From: Candidatus Woesearchaeota archaeon
Lineage (GTDB): Archaea > Nanobdellota > Nanobdellia > Woesearchaeales > UBA9642
Direction of reading: 5' to 3'
Length of the DNA stretch: 64,000 nt
NCBI GenBank assembly: GCA_026002815.1
Contig: BPGB01000003.1
Span: 145,295 to 209,294 of the forward strand
The notes below the pieces were generated by a model. The model was given only the letters and a program-made list of their open reading frames with translations. It made no database searches and was not told the origin of the DNA. The translations under genes were made by a program, and so were the position numbers. Of this stretch, positions 26,357 through 36,699 are shown one piece after another. The first letter of the stretch is position 1; each line of letters opens with the position of its first letter.

Positions 26357-27229
26357 AACAATAGAATTTGTTTTGGCTGATTTCAACCCTTCAAAGTCCA
26401 AATTCTTTTGGACAAAAGAGGAAGGTATATGAAAACTTTGAGGAGCAACGACCGCATTAGTTTATCTAAAACCTTATTTACGGTCGTTTTAAATTTGTTG
26501 AACAACTATCAGTTCAACAGACCTTTTTTATCATTTTTTATCATTTTATTAAAAAGTGTATTAAAAATTGAACACTAAAGAGTATTCACGCAATCCTTAA
26601 CCCCCTCTAAGCCTCGCTTAGAGGGTTAAAACTCAAAAATTAGAAACATAAACGACAAGTAACAACTCAAAGAAATAAACTGATACATTAGAGCAATATA
26701 CAAGCAATTGTTGAGCAAAATGTATTAAAAAAGTGTTGACGGCAAAGAAATTACATTAGATGCAATTGCCGAAGGAGGTGTTATAGGGAGATCAGCGAGA
26801 AAAAACATAGCTCAAACCGCACAAAAGTGCTGAAGGCGAGAGCAAAGTTAGTTCATAAAGATAATATCGCCCACAAAAACATCTAACAGTGTTTAGTGGG
26901 AAAAATAGATAAGTTACTCGCTTTTGGTAATGGAAAAAAAGATCGGGGCCTGAAATTGTTTTAAGCAAGCATTTTAAGAAATTTGGCGACTCGGGAAAAA
27001 GAGTGTGAAAAAGGAACAACGGTTTTTTGATAGATTAAATGCTTAATTATAATAATAAAAATTAAATAACCGCATAAAACAATTTCAATAATCGTCTTTC
27101 CATAGTATTCACGAGGAAAACTATCTATAGATATTATCAGAAGAACGGGACAATAATGTTTTTTTTTCGTTGATTATTCGGCTATTGCATCGACTTTTCT
27201 AATTTTATAAGAGACACTATAAAGAGACA
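26357..27229. other. Long region without a convincing gene, rich in inverted repeats
   Basis: Roughly 870 bases between convergent genes, less AT-rich than other gaps. Inverted repeats: GTCCAAA/TTTGGAC (26396-26413), AACGACCG/CGGTCGTT (26447-26454, 26481-26488), TGTTGAAC/GTTCAACA (26496-26503, 26512-26519), CCCTCTAAGC/GCTTAGAGGG (26603-26612, 26616-26625), plus short stems CGGCAA/TTGCCG and GCAC-AAAA-GTGC near 26740-26830. From about 26690 to 27030 coding-like fragments appear in shifting frames (for example VDGKEITLDAIAEGG, then KVLKARAKLVHKDN). A direct repeat GAGACACTATA is at 27211-27221 and 27224-27234. It may hold a structured RNA, a decayed gene, or both. Confidence 0.5.
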
Positions 27230-28732
27230 CTATATTTTGTAAATATTTCCGAACTTGTTTTTATAATATTTTATTAACGATTCTTCACTTATTTTTTTAC
27301 CACAACATTTTTCCATTATTTCTGAAGTAGAGAGCACTGCGCCATGTTTATGTATGTTTTCTTTAAGCCATTTTTTTATAAATTTGAAATCTCCTTCTTC
27401 TATCTCTTGTTCTAGTTTAGGATTTTCATTAAGCATCTGTTCATATATCATAGCAGAATATATTGTTCCAAGAGTATATGTTGGGAAATATGCTATACTT
27501 CCTTGTGACCAGTGAACATCTTGGAGCACTCCTTCTGTGTCTGTTTTTGGAGTTATTCCAAGATATTCCTTATATAATTTATTCCATAGAACCGGAAGTT
27601 CAGAAACAGCTATTTTTCCTTCTATAAGCTTTTTTTCAAGTTCATATCTTATTATTATGTGTAAGTGATATGTTAATTCATCAGATTCAATTCTTATAAG
27701 TGAAGGTCTTACGATGTTTATTGACTCATAAAATCTTTCTAATGAGATGTTTTTTAGTTTAGGAAAGAGCTTTTGATATTTTGGATAATAATACTTCCAA
27801 AAGTTTTTACTTTTACAAACTTGATTTTCCCATAATCTCGACTGGGACTCGTGAATCCCGAGGCTGGGTGCGTCATGCAATATTGAGTATTTGAGTTTTT
27901 GATCGAATTCAGACTCATATAAAGCATGGCCTGACTCATGTACAGTCGAGAATAATGAAAATAACGGATCTTTTCTGAATGAAGTAGTTATTCTTAGATC
28001 ATTGGGACTTATCTTTGTCATGAACGGATGCATTGAAACGGTTATTAGAAAACGTTCATTATCCTCTAGTATAAGTGTAGAAACATCCTGACACGCTATT
28101 TTTTGCTTTTCAACATCAAATTCAATTTTTTTTATATTAAATTCTTTTCCATATTTTGATGATTTTTTAATTCTTTTAATTAAAGTGTGAATTTCAGGTT
28201 TCAATTTATTGAACGTTTCATCAAGAATTTTTAAGCTCATTCCACGTTCATAATCTTGCAATAAAACCTCATAAGGATGATTCTTAGAATCTATGTATTC
28301 GGCTTCTCTTTTTTTAAGCTCAATAATTTTTTTTAAGTATGGTTCAAATATTTTGAAGTTATTGTTTTTTCTAGCAATCTCCCAATGATGTTGTGCCATT
28401 ACAATAGTTCTAGATGTTTCTTTTACATGCTTTTTAGGAAGTTTATTGATTCGTGATATTTTCCAAGAGTAATTATTAATTATCGCTCTATCTATGTGGT
28501 TTAGTTTTGATTTATTTTTTGATAATCTTAATATTATTTTATTTAATTCTTTAGAAGTAGATTTTTCATGAATTAAAATTGTAAGATAAGATATTTGTTC
28601 AGCACGCTCCTCTGCTGCCTTTGTAGGCATAATTGTCGACCTGTCCCACCATAATAGACTTATCGCACTATTAAGAAGACTTATCTCTTTGTCGATTTCT
28701 TTTAAATGGTTTAGATCATTAGTCAAAGACAT
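27230..28732 (-). CDS. M32 carboxypeptidase (Taq-type)
   Basis: Zinc metallocarboxypeptidase that trims C-terminal residues from peptides. The catalytic motif is TVHESGHALYE (HESGH), followed by HESQSRLWEN with the downstream Glu ligand, then TLGTIYSAMIYEQ near the C-terminus, all M32 hallmarks. ATG 28732 (MSLTNDLNHL) is preferred over a farther one at 28762 because TTATAAG lies about 25 bases before it. 500 residues is standard. It is 45 bases downstream of gyrA. With PepF at 42.5 kb it suggests peptide use as a nutrient. Confidence 0.92.
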   Translation of the reverse strand: MSLTNDLNHLKEIDKEISLLNSAISLLWWDRSTIMPTKAAEERAEQISYLTILIHEKSTSKELNKIILRLSKNKSKLNHIDRAIINNYSWKISRINKLPKKHVKETSRTIVMAQHHWEIARKNNNFKIFEPYLKKIIELKKREAEYIDSKNHPYEVLLQDYERGMSLKILDETFNKLKPEIHTLIKRIKKSSKYGKEFNIKKIEFDVEKQKIACQDVSTLILEDNERFLITVSMHPFMTKISPNDLRITTSFRKDPLFSLFSTVHESGHALYESEFDQKLKYSILHDAPSLGIHESQSRLWENQVCKSKNFWKYYYPKYQKLFPKLKNISLERFYESINIVRPSLIRIESDELTYHLHIIIRYELEKKLIEGKIAVSELPVLWNKLYKEYLGITPKTDTEGVLQDVHWSQGSIAYFPTYTLGTIYSAMIYEQMLNENPKLEQEIEEGDFKFIKKWLKENIHKHGAVLSTSEIMEKCCGKKISEESLIKYYKNKFGNIYKI

Positions 28733-28777
28733 TTTATATGTTGTTCTTATCTTATAAATCAATCTTTTATTATATTA

Positions 28778-31231
28778 TTAATCTTTTATTATCTTAGTCA
28801 TAGATACTGCTTTATCTCCTTGTGATAATTTCATTAATCTCACTCCTTGAGTATTTCTACCTATTGAAGATATCTGTGAGCATTCTGTTCTTATCAGTAT
28901 TCCTTTCTTACTTATAAGCATTATTTCATCAGTATCATTGACTGCTAAAACAGAAACAACTTTTCCATTTCTTTCAGAACATAAGATGTTTCTAACTCCT
29001 TTTCCGCCTCTGGAAATTTTTCTGTATTCAGAAACAGGAGTTCTCTTTCCATAACCATTTTCAGTTAATGTTAGAATTTGCTTGTTAGAATCGACTATTA
29101 TCATACCGATTACTTCATCATCTTTTTCTAGTTTTATTCCCCTTACGCCTTGAGATTGTCTTCCTGTGGGTCTTACATCCTGTTCATCGAACAAGGCTGC
29201 TAATCCGTTTTTTGTCGCAATAAGTATGTCTTTTGTTCCGTCAGTAAGTCTAACATTGACTAGCCTGTCGTCAATTTCAGAATCAATATTAATTGCTATT
29301 ATTCCTCCTTTTCTTGGGTTGCTGAATTCTATTAAATTAGTTTTTTTTATGATTCCTTTTTTAGTTGCCATCACAAGATAATGTTTATCATCAAACTCAT
29401 TAATAGGGATTATTGCATTTATTTTTTCATCAGCTTCGAGTTCAAGCAAATTAACAATCGCTTTTCCTATTGATTGTCTTGAAGCATCGGGTATCTTGTA
29501 GACTTTTAACCAATGCAGTATTCCCTTATTTGTTATAATTAGAAGATATGCATGCGTTTTTGCAACAAATAGGTCTTCTATATAGTCTCCATCTTTTAAA
29601 TCTGACGCAATAATACCTTTTCCTCCCCTATTTTGGACCTTGTAATACTCTATAGGGACCCTTTTTATATATTGTGAATGCGTTATTGTTATTACTACCG
29701 GTTCATTAGGTATTAAGTCTTCTATTTCTAAATCTTCATCATCAGAATCCAATATTCTCGTTTTTCTATCATCATTTTTTGTATATTTATCTATAATGTT
29801 ACGCATCTCTTCTTTTATTATATTCCTTATTTTTGTTTCAGATTCCAATATTTCTTTATATTCTTTTATTTTGTTAACTAGTTCAGAGTGTTCATTGTTT
29901 ATTTTTTCTTGTTCAAGTAATGCCAATCTTTGTAATTTCATGTCGAGTATTGCTGTTGCTTGTATTTCTGTTAAGGAGTATTTTTCAATTAAACCCTCTT
30001 TTGCTTCATCAGTAGATTTACTATTCTTTATTAGATAAACTATTGGGTCTATGTTTGCTAATGCAACTCTTAATCCTTCTAGAATGTGTGCTCTTTCCTC
30101 AGCTTTTTTTAATTCATATGTCGTTCTCTTACGAACAACACCTATTCTAAATTCAAGATAATTATTCAAGTAAGATTTTATGTTAAGTAATCTCGGTTCA
30201 TTATTGACAAGCGCAACAAAGTTTATTCCAAAAGTATCCTGTAATCTGGTATGTGTATATAAAATGTTTTTTACTATCTCTGGATTTGCGTCTTTTTTTA
30301 GTTCTATAACAATTCTTACTCCGTTCCTATCAGATTCATCTCTTAAGTCTGATATTTCATTTATTTTTTTGTCCCTAATAAGATTTGCTATATCTTCAAC
30401 CAGTGAAGATTTATTAACCTGATACGGTATCTCTTTTACTATTAGCATGTTTCTTTCTTTCTTTTTTTCTAATTCTATTATTGATCTTATTTTTATTATT
30501 CCTTTTCCATTTATATAAGCATCTAATATTCCTTTTCTTCCTATTATTTCTGCACCTGTAGGAAAATCCGGGCCTTTTATTATATCGGCAATTTGTTCTA
30601 TGCTTATATTAGGGTTGTCTATTAATGCAATTATCGCCTCGCAAGCTTCTTTTAGATTATGAGGAGGAATATTGGTTGCCATTCCAACAGCTATTCCTGA
30701 ACTGCCGTTAATTAATAAATTAGGTATTTTGCTCGGTAGGACTGTTGGTTCTTTCAATGTACCATCGAAATTAGGGACGAAATCTACTGTTTCTTTATCT
30801 ATATCTTCAAGAAGTTCTTCGCTTATTTTGGAAAGTCTTGCTTCAGTGTATCTCATTGCTGCTGCATTATCACCATCTATTGAACCAAAGTTTCCCTGTC
30901 CTTGAACTAATGGGTAGCGTAATGAGAAGTCTTGTGCCATTCTTACAAGTGCATCATATACTGCACTATCTCCATGTGGATGATACTTACCAAGAACTTC
31001 TCCAACTATTCTCGCACATTTTTTGAATGGTTTATTATAAGTATTTCCTAGTTCATTCATTGCATATAGTATTCTTCTATGAACAGGTTTAAGGCCATCT
31101 CTAACATCAGGTAATGCTCTTCCAACTATTACAGACATTGCATAGTCTAGGTATGATTTTTTCATTTCATCTTCTATGGGCTGGATTATTACTTTAGAAC
31201 CGTTTGTTCCATTATTAGCTGTTTCTGACAT
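28778..31231 (-). CDS. gyrA: DNA gyrase subunit A
   Basis: Type IIA topoisomerase breakage-reunion subunit, introducing negative supercoils with GyrB. The winged-helix region has [23 protein letters not shown], the catalytic Tyr is in [11 protein letters not shown], and the C-terminal beta-pinwheel carries a GyrA-box-like QNRGGKG plus repeated GIILIRT-type blades. Ser of the quinolone pocket ([14 protein letters not shown]) is kept. 817 residues is normal. A bacterial gene acquired by several archaeal lineages including DPANN; no gyrB is in the window. Confidence 0.96.
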   Translation of the reverse strand: MSETANNGTNGSKVIIQPIEDEMKKSYLDYAMSVIVGRALPDVRDGLKPVHRRILYAMNELGNTYNKPFKKCARIVGEVLGKYHPHGDSAVYDALVRMAQDFSLRYPLVQGQGNFGSIDGDNAAAMRYTEARLSKISEELLEDIDKETVDFVPNFDGTLKEPTVLPSKIPNLLINGSSGIAVGMATNIPPHNLKEACEAIIALIDNPNISIEQIADIIKGPDFPTGAEIIGRKGILDAYINGKGIIKIRSIIELEKKKERNMLIVKEIPYQVNKSSLVEDIANLIRDKKINEISDLRDESDRNGVRIVIELKKDANPEIVKNILYTHTRLQDTFGINFVALVNNEPRLLNIKSYLNNYLEFRIGVVRKRTTYELKKAEERAHILEGLRVALANIDPIVYLIKNSKSTDEAKEGLIEKYSLTEIQATAILDMKLQRLALLEQEKINNEHSELVNKIKEYKEILESETKIRNIIKEEMRNIIDKYTKNDDRKTRILDSDDEDLEIEDLIPNEPVVITITHSQYIKRVPIEYYKVQNRGGKGIIASDLKDGDYIEDLFVAKTHAYLLIITNKGILHWLKVYKIPDASRQSIGKAIVNLLELEADEKINAIIPINEFDDKHYLVMATKKGIIKKTNLIEFSNPRKGGIIAINIDSEIDDRLVNVRLTDGTKDILIATKNGLAALFDEQDVRPTGRQSQGVRGIKLEKDDEVIGMIIVDSNKQILTLTENGYGKRTPVSEYRKISRGGKGVRNILCSERNGKVVSVLAVNDTDEIMLISKKGILIRTECSQISSIGRNTQGVRLMKLSQGDKAVSMTKIIKD

Positions 31232-31348
31232 ATTGTGTTTCCTCTCTCTTTTATGTATGGTTTGATATGCTTTTTAGAATTATCTCTTGTTTATAAGGTT
31301 TTTGGTTGAAAAATTCTTGTTTTATAGACGATAGAATTAGTTGTTTTT

Positions 31349-31507
31349 TTATTTTTCTATTTTAATTATTCTACTTTTTTCTATGTTTGAATGAACCTTG
31401 AATGTATAACCACAATATACGCATCGTTTGTTCTTTTTTGTAATCCGACCTTTTTGTGGTTCGTATTTCATATTATGTTTACACTTAGGACATTTTACTA
31501 TTATCAT
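31349..31507 (-). CDS. Small zinc-ribbon protein
   Basis: A 52-residue protein read from ATG 31507: it starts MIIVKCPKCKHNMKYEP and has a second knuckle RCVYCGYTF, giving four Cys of a zinc ribbon, followed by a basic tail. It overlaps the 3' end of scpB by 23 bases in another frame, so translation is probably coupled. A TATA-like element is absent, which supports co-transcription with scpB. Function unknown; RNA or protein binding is typical. Confidence 0.75.
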   Translation of the reverse strand: MIIVKCPKCKHNMKYEPQKGRITKKNKRCVYCGYTFKVHSNIEKSRIIKIEK

Positions 31508-32531
31508 TTTTATTCATTTTCTGTTTTACTCTTTGTAGTTCTTCTTTGAATTTTTTTTCTAGCTGTTTTTTTGTTAATGACTTATTTTTTTTCTGCTCAA
31601 TAATTGTGTTATTGTTTTCTGTTGTTGATTTTTTATTTTCTATTTTTTCTTCATTTTGTTCTTTATCAATATCTTGTTTTGAGTCATTATTGTCTGTTTT
31701 TTCTTCAATAATCTTTTCTTCAATAGTTGTTTCTGCAAGATTAGTGTTCTCTATTGTTGGTATTTTTATTTCCTTTTCAAGAATTTCGTTTTTCTGTTTT
31801 ATTTCAAGTATTTTGTTTTCTATTTTTTCTAGGAAGGTTCTTTTTTCTACGATTTCTTCCTCGGTTTCTGAAAGTTTTTTTAGTTCTATATGTTCTATCT
31901 TTTTTTCAATTTCCATATTTTCTGGAATTAGCATTTGTTCAGTTAGTTTGCTTTGTTCTTCTACTGGTTGTTTTATCGGCGTTTTTACTTCTTCAAATAT
32001 GCTTTTTAAGTTTCCATCATCTATTTCAAAATAATTATAAAATTTATCAGTAGTTCTAATGACATAGCTTCTTCCTTTTTTATCTTTTGATATAAAGCCC
32101 GTTTCTTCTAATAAGTCTATATGATCATAGCATTTATTTCCTCTTATTTTAACAACTTCTGATTGATATATCGGTGTTTTCCATGCTATTACTGCAAGTG
32201 TTTCCATCACTGATTTTGGAAGTTCAGTATCTGCAACTATTTTCCTCACAATTGATAAGTATTTTTCTCTAACATTTATTTTCCAACTATTTCCTTCTTG
32301 AAATATCATCAATGCCGAGTTCTTTTGTTCATAGTCGTTTTTCAATGATTCAAGTATCTTTTTTATTTTCTTTTTATCAATATTACATAAATCAGAAATC
32401 ACAGATTCATCTATATATTTTCCATATGCAAAGAGAAGTGCTTCAACTTTGTTTTTGTCATCTAGAAACGCATCCGCATTTATTGTTTCTTTTTCTGTTT
32501 TTTTTATTTTAATATCCTTTTTGTTCCTCAT
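31485..32531 (-). CDS. scpB: Chromosome segregation protein ScpB with extended tail
   Basis: Kite-type winged-helix subunit that works with ScpA and SMC in chromosome condensation. Residues about 25-170 contain the two winged helices: KVEALLFAYGKYIDESVISDL, SVMETLAVIAWKTPIYQSEV, and IRGNKCYDHIDLLEETGFI match ScpB. The remaining ~170 residues are a Glu/Lys/Thr-rich low-complexity tail, much longer than in bacterial ScpB (about 200 residues in total). ScpA and SMC are not in the window. The gene overlaps a zinc-ribbon gene downstream. Confidence 0.88.
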   Translation of the reverse strand: MRNKKDIKIKKTEKETINADAFLDDKNKVEALLFAYGKYIDESVISDLCNIDKKKIKKILESLKNDYEQKNSALMIFQEGNSWKINVREKYLSIVRKIVADTELPKSVMETLAVIAWKTPIYQSEVVKIRGNKCYDHIDLLEETGFISKDKKGRSYVIRTTDKFYNYFEIDDGNLKSIFEEVKTPIKQPVEEQSKLTEQMLIPENMEIEKKIEHIELKKLSETEEEIVEKRTFLEKIENKILEIKQKNEILEKEIKIPTIENTNLAETTIEEKIIEEKTDNNDSKQDIDKEQNEEKIENKKSTTENNNTIIEQKKNKSLTKKQLEKKFKEELQRVKQKMNKNDNSKMS

Positions 32532-32568
32532 TTTACAGGTTTTTATTCAGGCTCAATAGTTTAAAGAA

Positions 32569-33156
32569 TTATACTTTTATATACTTGTTTTCTTCAAAAA
32601 CAAGAACCTTTTCTTTTTTTAAAGATTCTATAAAAGGTTGCAATTGTTCTTTATCTATTCCTACTTTTGCAGAGATCTCTTCTATAGTTCTAGGTTCATT
32701 TAATGCAAGTATTATGCTATTTCTTATTGCTCTTCCTAAATTTACCTTAAGTAAGGTATTTTCAGAATTTTGATTTTTTAGTGATATAGATATTTCGTGT
32801 AATTTTGATAGTAAATCATTATACCAGTAAGTGAGATCTTTATTTTTTAGTTTAAAATCTTCTGGTTCTATTATTTCTATGCTTGCAGGTGTTAGATTAA
32901 AACAAAGTATGTTTAATTTCTCGAAATTCAATACTAGGACTTCTGATTCAAAAAAAGTACTCCACAAACCATCTTTTTCCTCTGCGGGAGCAAAATATTC
33001 ATTCATAAATATATATGAGGGATCCTCTTTTATTGCAGAAATGTATTTTTTTAAAGTTGTTTCTACGTGTTCTTTCGGATTTCCAACCATTTCAAATATT
33101 ACTCTACAGAGAATGTATCCTTTTTCTATGTGCTCTTTTATTTCTTTTTCTTTCAT
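32569..33156 (-). CDS. Hypothetical protein with C-terminal winged helix
   Basis: A 195-residue protein. The start KEIKEHIEKGYILCRVIFEMVGNPKEHVE looks like an archaeal conserved alpha/beta domain, and the last ~60 residues (AIRNSIILALNEPRTIEEISAKVGIDKEQLQPFIE) form a winged helix ending with a beta wing. It lies 37 bases before scpB on the same strand and 24 bases after the lamin-tail gene, so all belong to one likely operon. It may be a partner of the SMC/kleisin system or a regulator; this rests on position only. Confidence 0.72.
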   Translation of the reverse strand: MKEKEIKEHIEKGYILCRVIFEMVGNPKEHVETTLKKYISAIKEDPSYIFMNEYFAPAEEKDGLWSTFFESEVLVLNFEKLNILCFNLTPASIEIIEPEDFKLKNKDLTYWYNDLLSKLHEISISLKNQNSENTLLKVNLGRAIRNSIILALNEPRTIEEISAKVGIDKEQLQPFIESLKKEKVLVFEENKYIKV

Positions 33157-33180
33157 ATCAACGATGGTGGTTACTTTTTT

Positions 33181-35017
33181 TTATAAATCTTTTGATGTAT
33201 TCTTAAAAATGATTATATATGAGAAGTATATTATTGTTGTAGCTATTATTATAATTATGCCTATAAGGCTGTATTTTTTTAATCTCTCATTTTTAGATTC
33301 ATATAAGATACCTTTCGTAGTATCTATTTTTGTTTTTGTATCTCCGCTAATTGTATTTCCTGTTATATAATTAATTGATTTATTAATTGGATTATTAATA
33401 GAAATATTAGGCTTTTTGTTTTCATTATTATTTTTTATCATATTTGAGTTAATGATGCTATATATTGAAAAATTTGATTCTTTATACAAATCGTTGTTAT
33501 GTTGTTCAAAATATTGACTATAATTTTCTAATCTATTGTTAGGATTAAAAATTGTTAAATTATTATTATTGTCATCTATGTATTTTTTTCATTGAGTCAC
33601 TTAAGGATTTATAATTAACAACAGAGTCAACATCGATTTTTTCTTTACAATCTACAATATATTCTTTTTCGTCTTTAAAACCAAGTCCTTCTATTTTTAT
33701 TGAATAATTTCCACACTCTTTAAAATCTAATGGTATTTCTATACTTGTTTCAGAGTATTTTTCAAGCATTATTTTTTGTTTTAAAACATACTTGTTTTTT
33801 TCATTTTTTATACCTATGTTTATGACATATTTTCTATCATTTCCCCTATAAGCATCTAATGTTAATACATCTTTTTCTATGTATATTTTAAGTTTTGATG
33901 TTTCCTCATACGCTTGTAAATCACATTTCTCGCATTTCTCGCATTCTTTCTCTTTCCATTCCGGATTTTTTATTAGAATTATTTTTTCTGACTCATCGTT
34001 TAAAATCTTTTCAGTACCATTACAGCTTATATTTAATAATTTGTTTCTAAAGATTATTCCTGCAGTTTTTTCATTTATATTTGGTGTATAACTTTTCTCA
34101 TTAAGATTGTTTGTTTGAACCTTGTTTTTTAGAATATTACCATATATATCCTCTACCCAATATTCTATATAGAACTCTGAATTTTTATTAGGGGTTATGT
34201 CTAAGGTGTTATAAAATTTTATTTGTTCTTTATTATAGTATATTGTTTTATTGTCTTTAAGTTTTATTCCTATACTAACATTGCAACCTTGCTCATTATT
34301 GTTTATGATTATGATTTCTGTATCGTTAATGTTGGTGTTGTTATGTGGTGTGTTGTTATATGTTTCGTTTGTATCATTTATGTTCATTAGTGTATTGTTA
34401 TTTAAATAGTTGTTTCCTATAATTGTTTTATATTTTCCAGGGCTCGGATCTGTTTGTATCCATGTTGTGTTTTCTGTTTCAAAATATTTTGTTAATGAAT
34501 ATCCCTCCATAGCTTCAGACATAAAATCAGAATAATTTATTTCATCTATGATTGTGCTGTTTATTTTTATAGCTAAATACTCTCCTGTATTTGAGAGAGT
34601 GAATGAGCTTTCATACATTCGAGAAGTAATGTTATATTCCAGAATTAAATTTTCACAGTTGTTACAAATTATAACATAATCACAAGCATTAGGGGATGTT
34701 CCATTAGAATATGGTCGTATGGCGTGATTTATGTTGTTTTCTAATAAAAAATAGTTTTCTAAGTTTTCACATTCTGGGTTGTAAAGCTCAATCCACTCTC
34801 TTCCTGCATCGTTTCCTATTGGATTATACATTATTTCTGAGAATTCTATTGCGAAAATTTCTTTAGAAAAAAATAACGCTATTAGTGTTATTATTGTAAG
34901 TATGCATATTTTTTTTAAATATTTCTTGTAAATATTTTTGAAAATGTTTTCTTTTTTTTCTTTTTCTAAGTTATTTCTATTTCTTTCTTGTTTATTTTTC
35001 TTACCGTTGAAAATCAT
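33181..35017 (-). CDS. Lamin-tail domain surface protein with C-terminal membrane anchor, frameshifted
   Basis: An N-terminal membrane segment (ICILTIITLIALFFSKEIFA) acts as signal anchor, followed by a lamin-tail domain starting IEFSEIMYNPIGNDAGREWIELYNP, an Asn/Thr-rich region with many N-x-T/S sites, and further beta domains. The frame stops after DSMKKIHR at 33572; removing one A from the A7 run (T7, 33583-33589) continues into KKYIDDNNNNL and a second hydrophobic anchor (IGIIIIIATTIIYFSYIII) to 33181, 611 residues in total. Without the repair the protein loses its C-terminal anchor. Likely an exported, glycosylated envelope protein. Confidence 0.78.
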
Positions 35018-35289
35018 ATCTTAAGTAATATGTTTGCCTTAAAATTTCTATACTTATTTTTTTCGGAGAATTTCTTTACAAAACGTAAAATTTACGATTA
35101 TTATTTATTAAAATATGAATATATATGATTGGTTATTTATTAAAATAGATAAACCAATTATGGTATATTAGATTAATAGTAAATTGCTGTATATTATATT
35201 AATAATAAATTGCAAAAGATTGAGTTAATAGTCTTGCTTATTTTTATTTTACATCATTCGATTAAGCTTCTAAGAATAAAAATTATTTT

Positions 35290-36441
35290 TTAGAATATTC
35301 CGGGAATTTTGGTATTGCATTTTGAACACTTGTTTTTTATGAGTCCTACAATTTTTGCTCTATTTAGCGTATTCATTAAATCGTTGTTTCTTTCGATTAG
35401 TGTATTTCCACAATTATGGCAGTAAGTGTTATCCATTTGATGGGTGTTTCCTGTATAAACATATTTTATCCCTTTTTTTATTGCCACTTCTTTTGCCTCC
35501 ATTAATTTTTTTATAGGAGTTGCTTCTATTTCACTTGCCTTATAATAAGGGAAGAATCTTGAAAAATGCAAAGGAGTCATTTTTATGTTATTATTTATCC
35601 AATCACACATTTTTTCTATTGTTTCTATATCATCATTTAATCCAGGTATTATCAGGTTTGTTATTTCTATCCAAACACCTTCTTCTTTTAAAGTCTTTAT
35701 AGTATCTAATACAGGGGATAATTTTGCGTTAGCATAAGTCTTGTAGAATTCTTCTGTAAATCCTTTTAAGTCTATATTTCCTGCATCAATATATCTTATT
35801 AACTTTTTTAGTGGTTCTTTATTTATGTATCCATTGCTTACGATTACGTTTTTTATTTTATTTTTTCTAGCTATTTTTGCTATATCAATCATATACTCGT
35901 AAAATATTGTTGGCTCATTATATGTATAGGCAATCATTTTTATATTTAAAGAGAGCGCCTTTTCTACTATTTCTTCAGGTTCAACATATGGTAGCTTTAT
36001 TATAGGCCCTTTGCTAATATCGTAGTTTTGACAGCCTCTACAGAAAAGATTACATCCTAATGTGCCTATTGACAGAATTTCTTTTCCAGGATAAAAATGA
36101 TATAACGGCTTTTTTTCTATGGGATCTATATGTATTGCGGAAGGTCTTCCATAAACCAAACTATAAAATTTTCCTCTAATATTGGCCCGAGTTCCGCATA
36201 GTCCTTTTCTGTTTTCTGAGATTAAGCAATTGTGTGGGCATAATTTGCAGTTTATTTTTTCTTCTACTATATTATAGAAGTCTTTTATCTCATAAAACTC
36301 TGTAGCATGTTGTTTTAAACCGGTTTTTGTTTCAGAAATATTATTTTGTTGCGTTTTTTCTTTTTTTGTTTGATTGCGTATATCGGTTTCTATATTTTTT
36401 TTAATATTTTTGATATTGTTTTTAATATTTTTGTTTTTCAT
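35290..36441 (-). CDS. amrS: AmrS-type radical SAM protein
   Basis: Radical SAM member of the AmmeMemoRadiSam group. Motifs in order: INCKLCPHNCLISENRKGLCGTR (N-terminal Cys group), YHFYPGKEILSIGTLGCN, cluster motif CNLFCRGCQN (C-x3-C-x2-C), YTYNEPTIFYEYM, and a C-terminal zinc-finger-like CHNCGNTL ... CSKCNTKIPG. 383 residues, with a longer charged N-terminus than usual. The group is found with AMMECR1 and Memo proteins, which are not here. The exact reaction is unknown to me; a role in tyrosine/protein modification has been proposed for the family. Confidence 0.88.
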   Translation of the reverse strand: MKNKNIKNNIKNIKKNIETDIRNQTKKEKTQQNNISETKTGLKQHATEFYEIKDFYNIVEEKINCKLCPHNCLISENRKGLCGTRANIRGKFYSLVYGRPSAIHIDPIEKKPLYHFYPGKEILSIGTLGCNLFCRGCQNYDISKGPIIKLPYVEPEEIVEKALSLNIKMIAYTYNEPTIFYEYMIDIAKIARKNKIKNVIVSNGYINKEPLKKLIRYIDAGNIDLKGFTEEFYKTYANAKLSPVLDTIKTLKEEGVWIEITNLIIPGLNDDIETIEKMCDWINNNIKMTPLHFSRFFPYYKASEIEATPIKKLMEAKEVAIKKGIKYVYTGNTHQMDNTYCHNCGNTLIERNNDLMNTLNRAKIVGLIKNKCSKCNTKIPGIF

Positions 36442-36699
36442 ATGATTTGTTTTTCTATTTTTTAATATTTTTATACCTTTTTTAATATATTTTTTATTAT
36501 TTTTATTTATTATATTATGTATTATATCTTTTTTTATTTATTATATCTCTTTTTTATTCATTGTATTTTATTGTCTTTTTTTTAATAAGAAAACAGAAAT
36601 ATATAATAAAATAGAATTGTTTACCATTATTGAATAATAAGAAAACTTTTAATACTATTCAAAGGTATTATTTTTAGAGGTATTTAAAAAGGGGTGTTT

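Noticed and set aside
26429..26578. 49-residue open frame starting at ATG 26429
   Set aside because: It covers two inverted repeats and its sequence has no recognisable features; chance frame is likelier, though GAGG precedes it.
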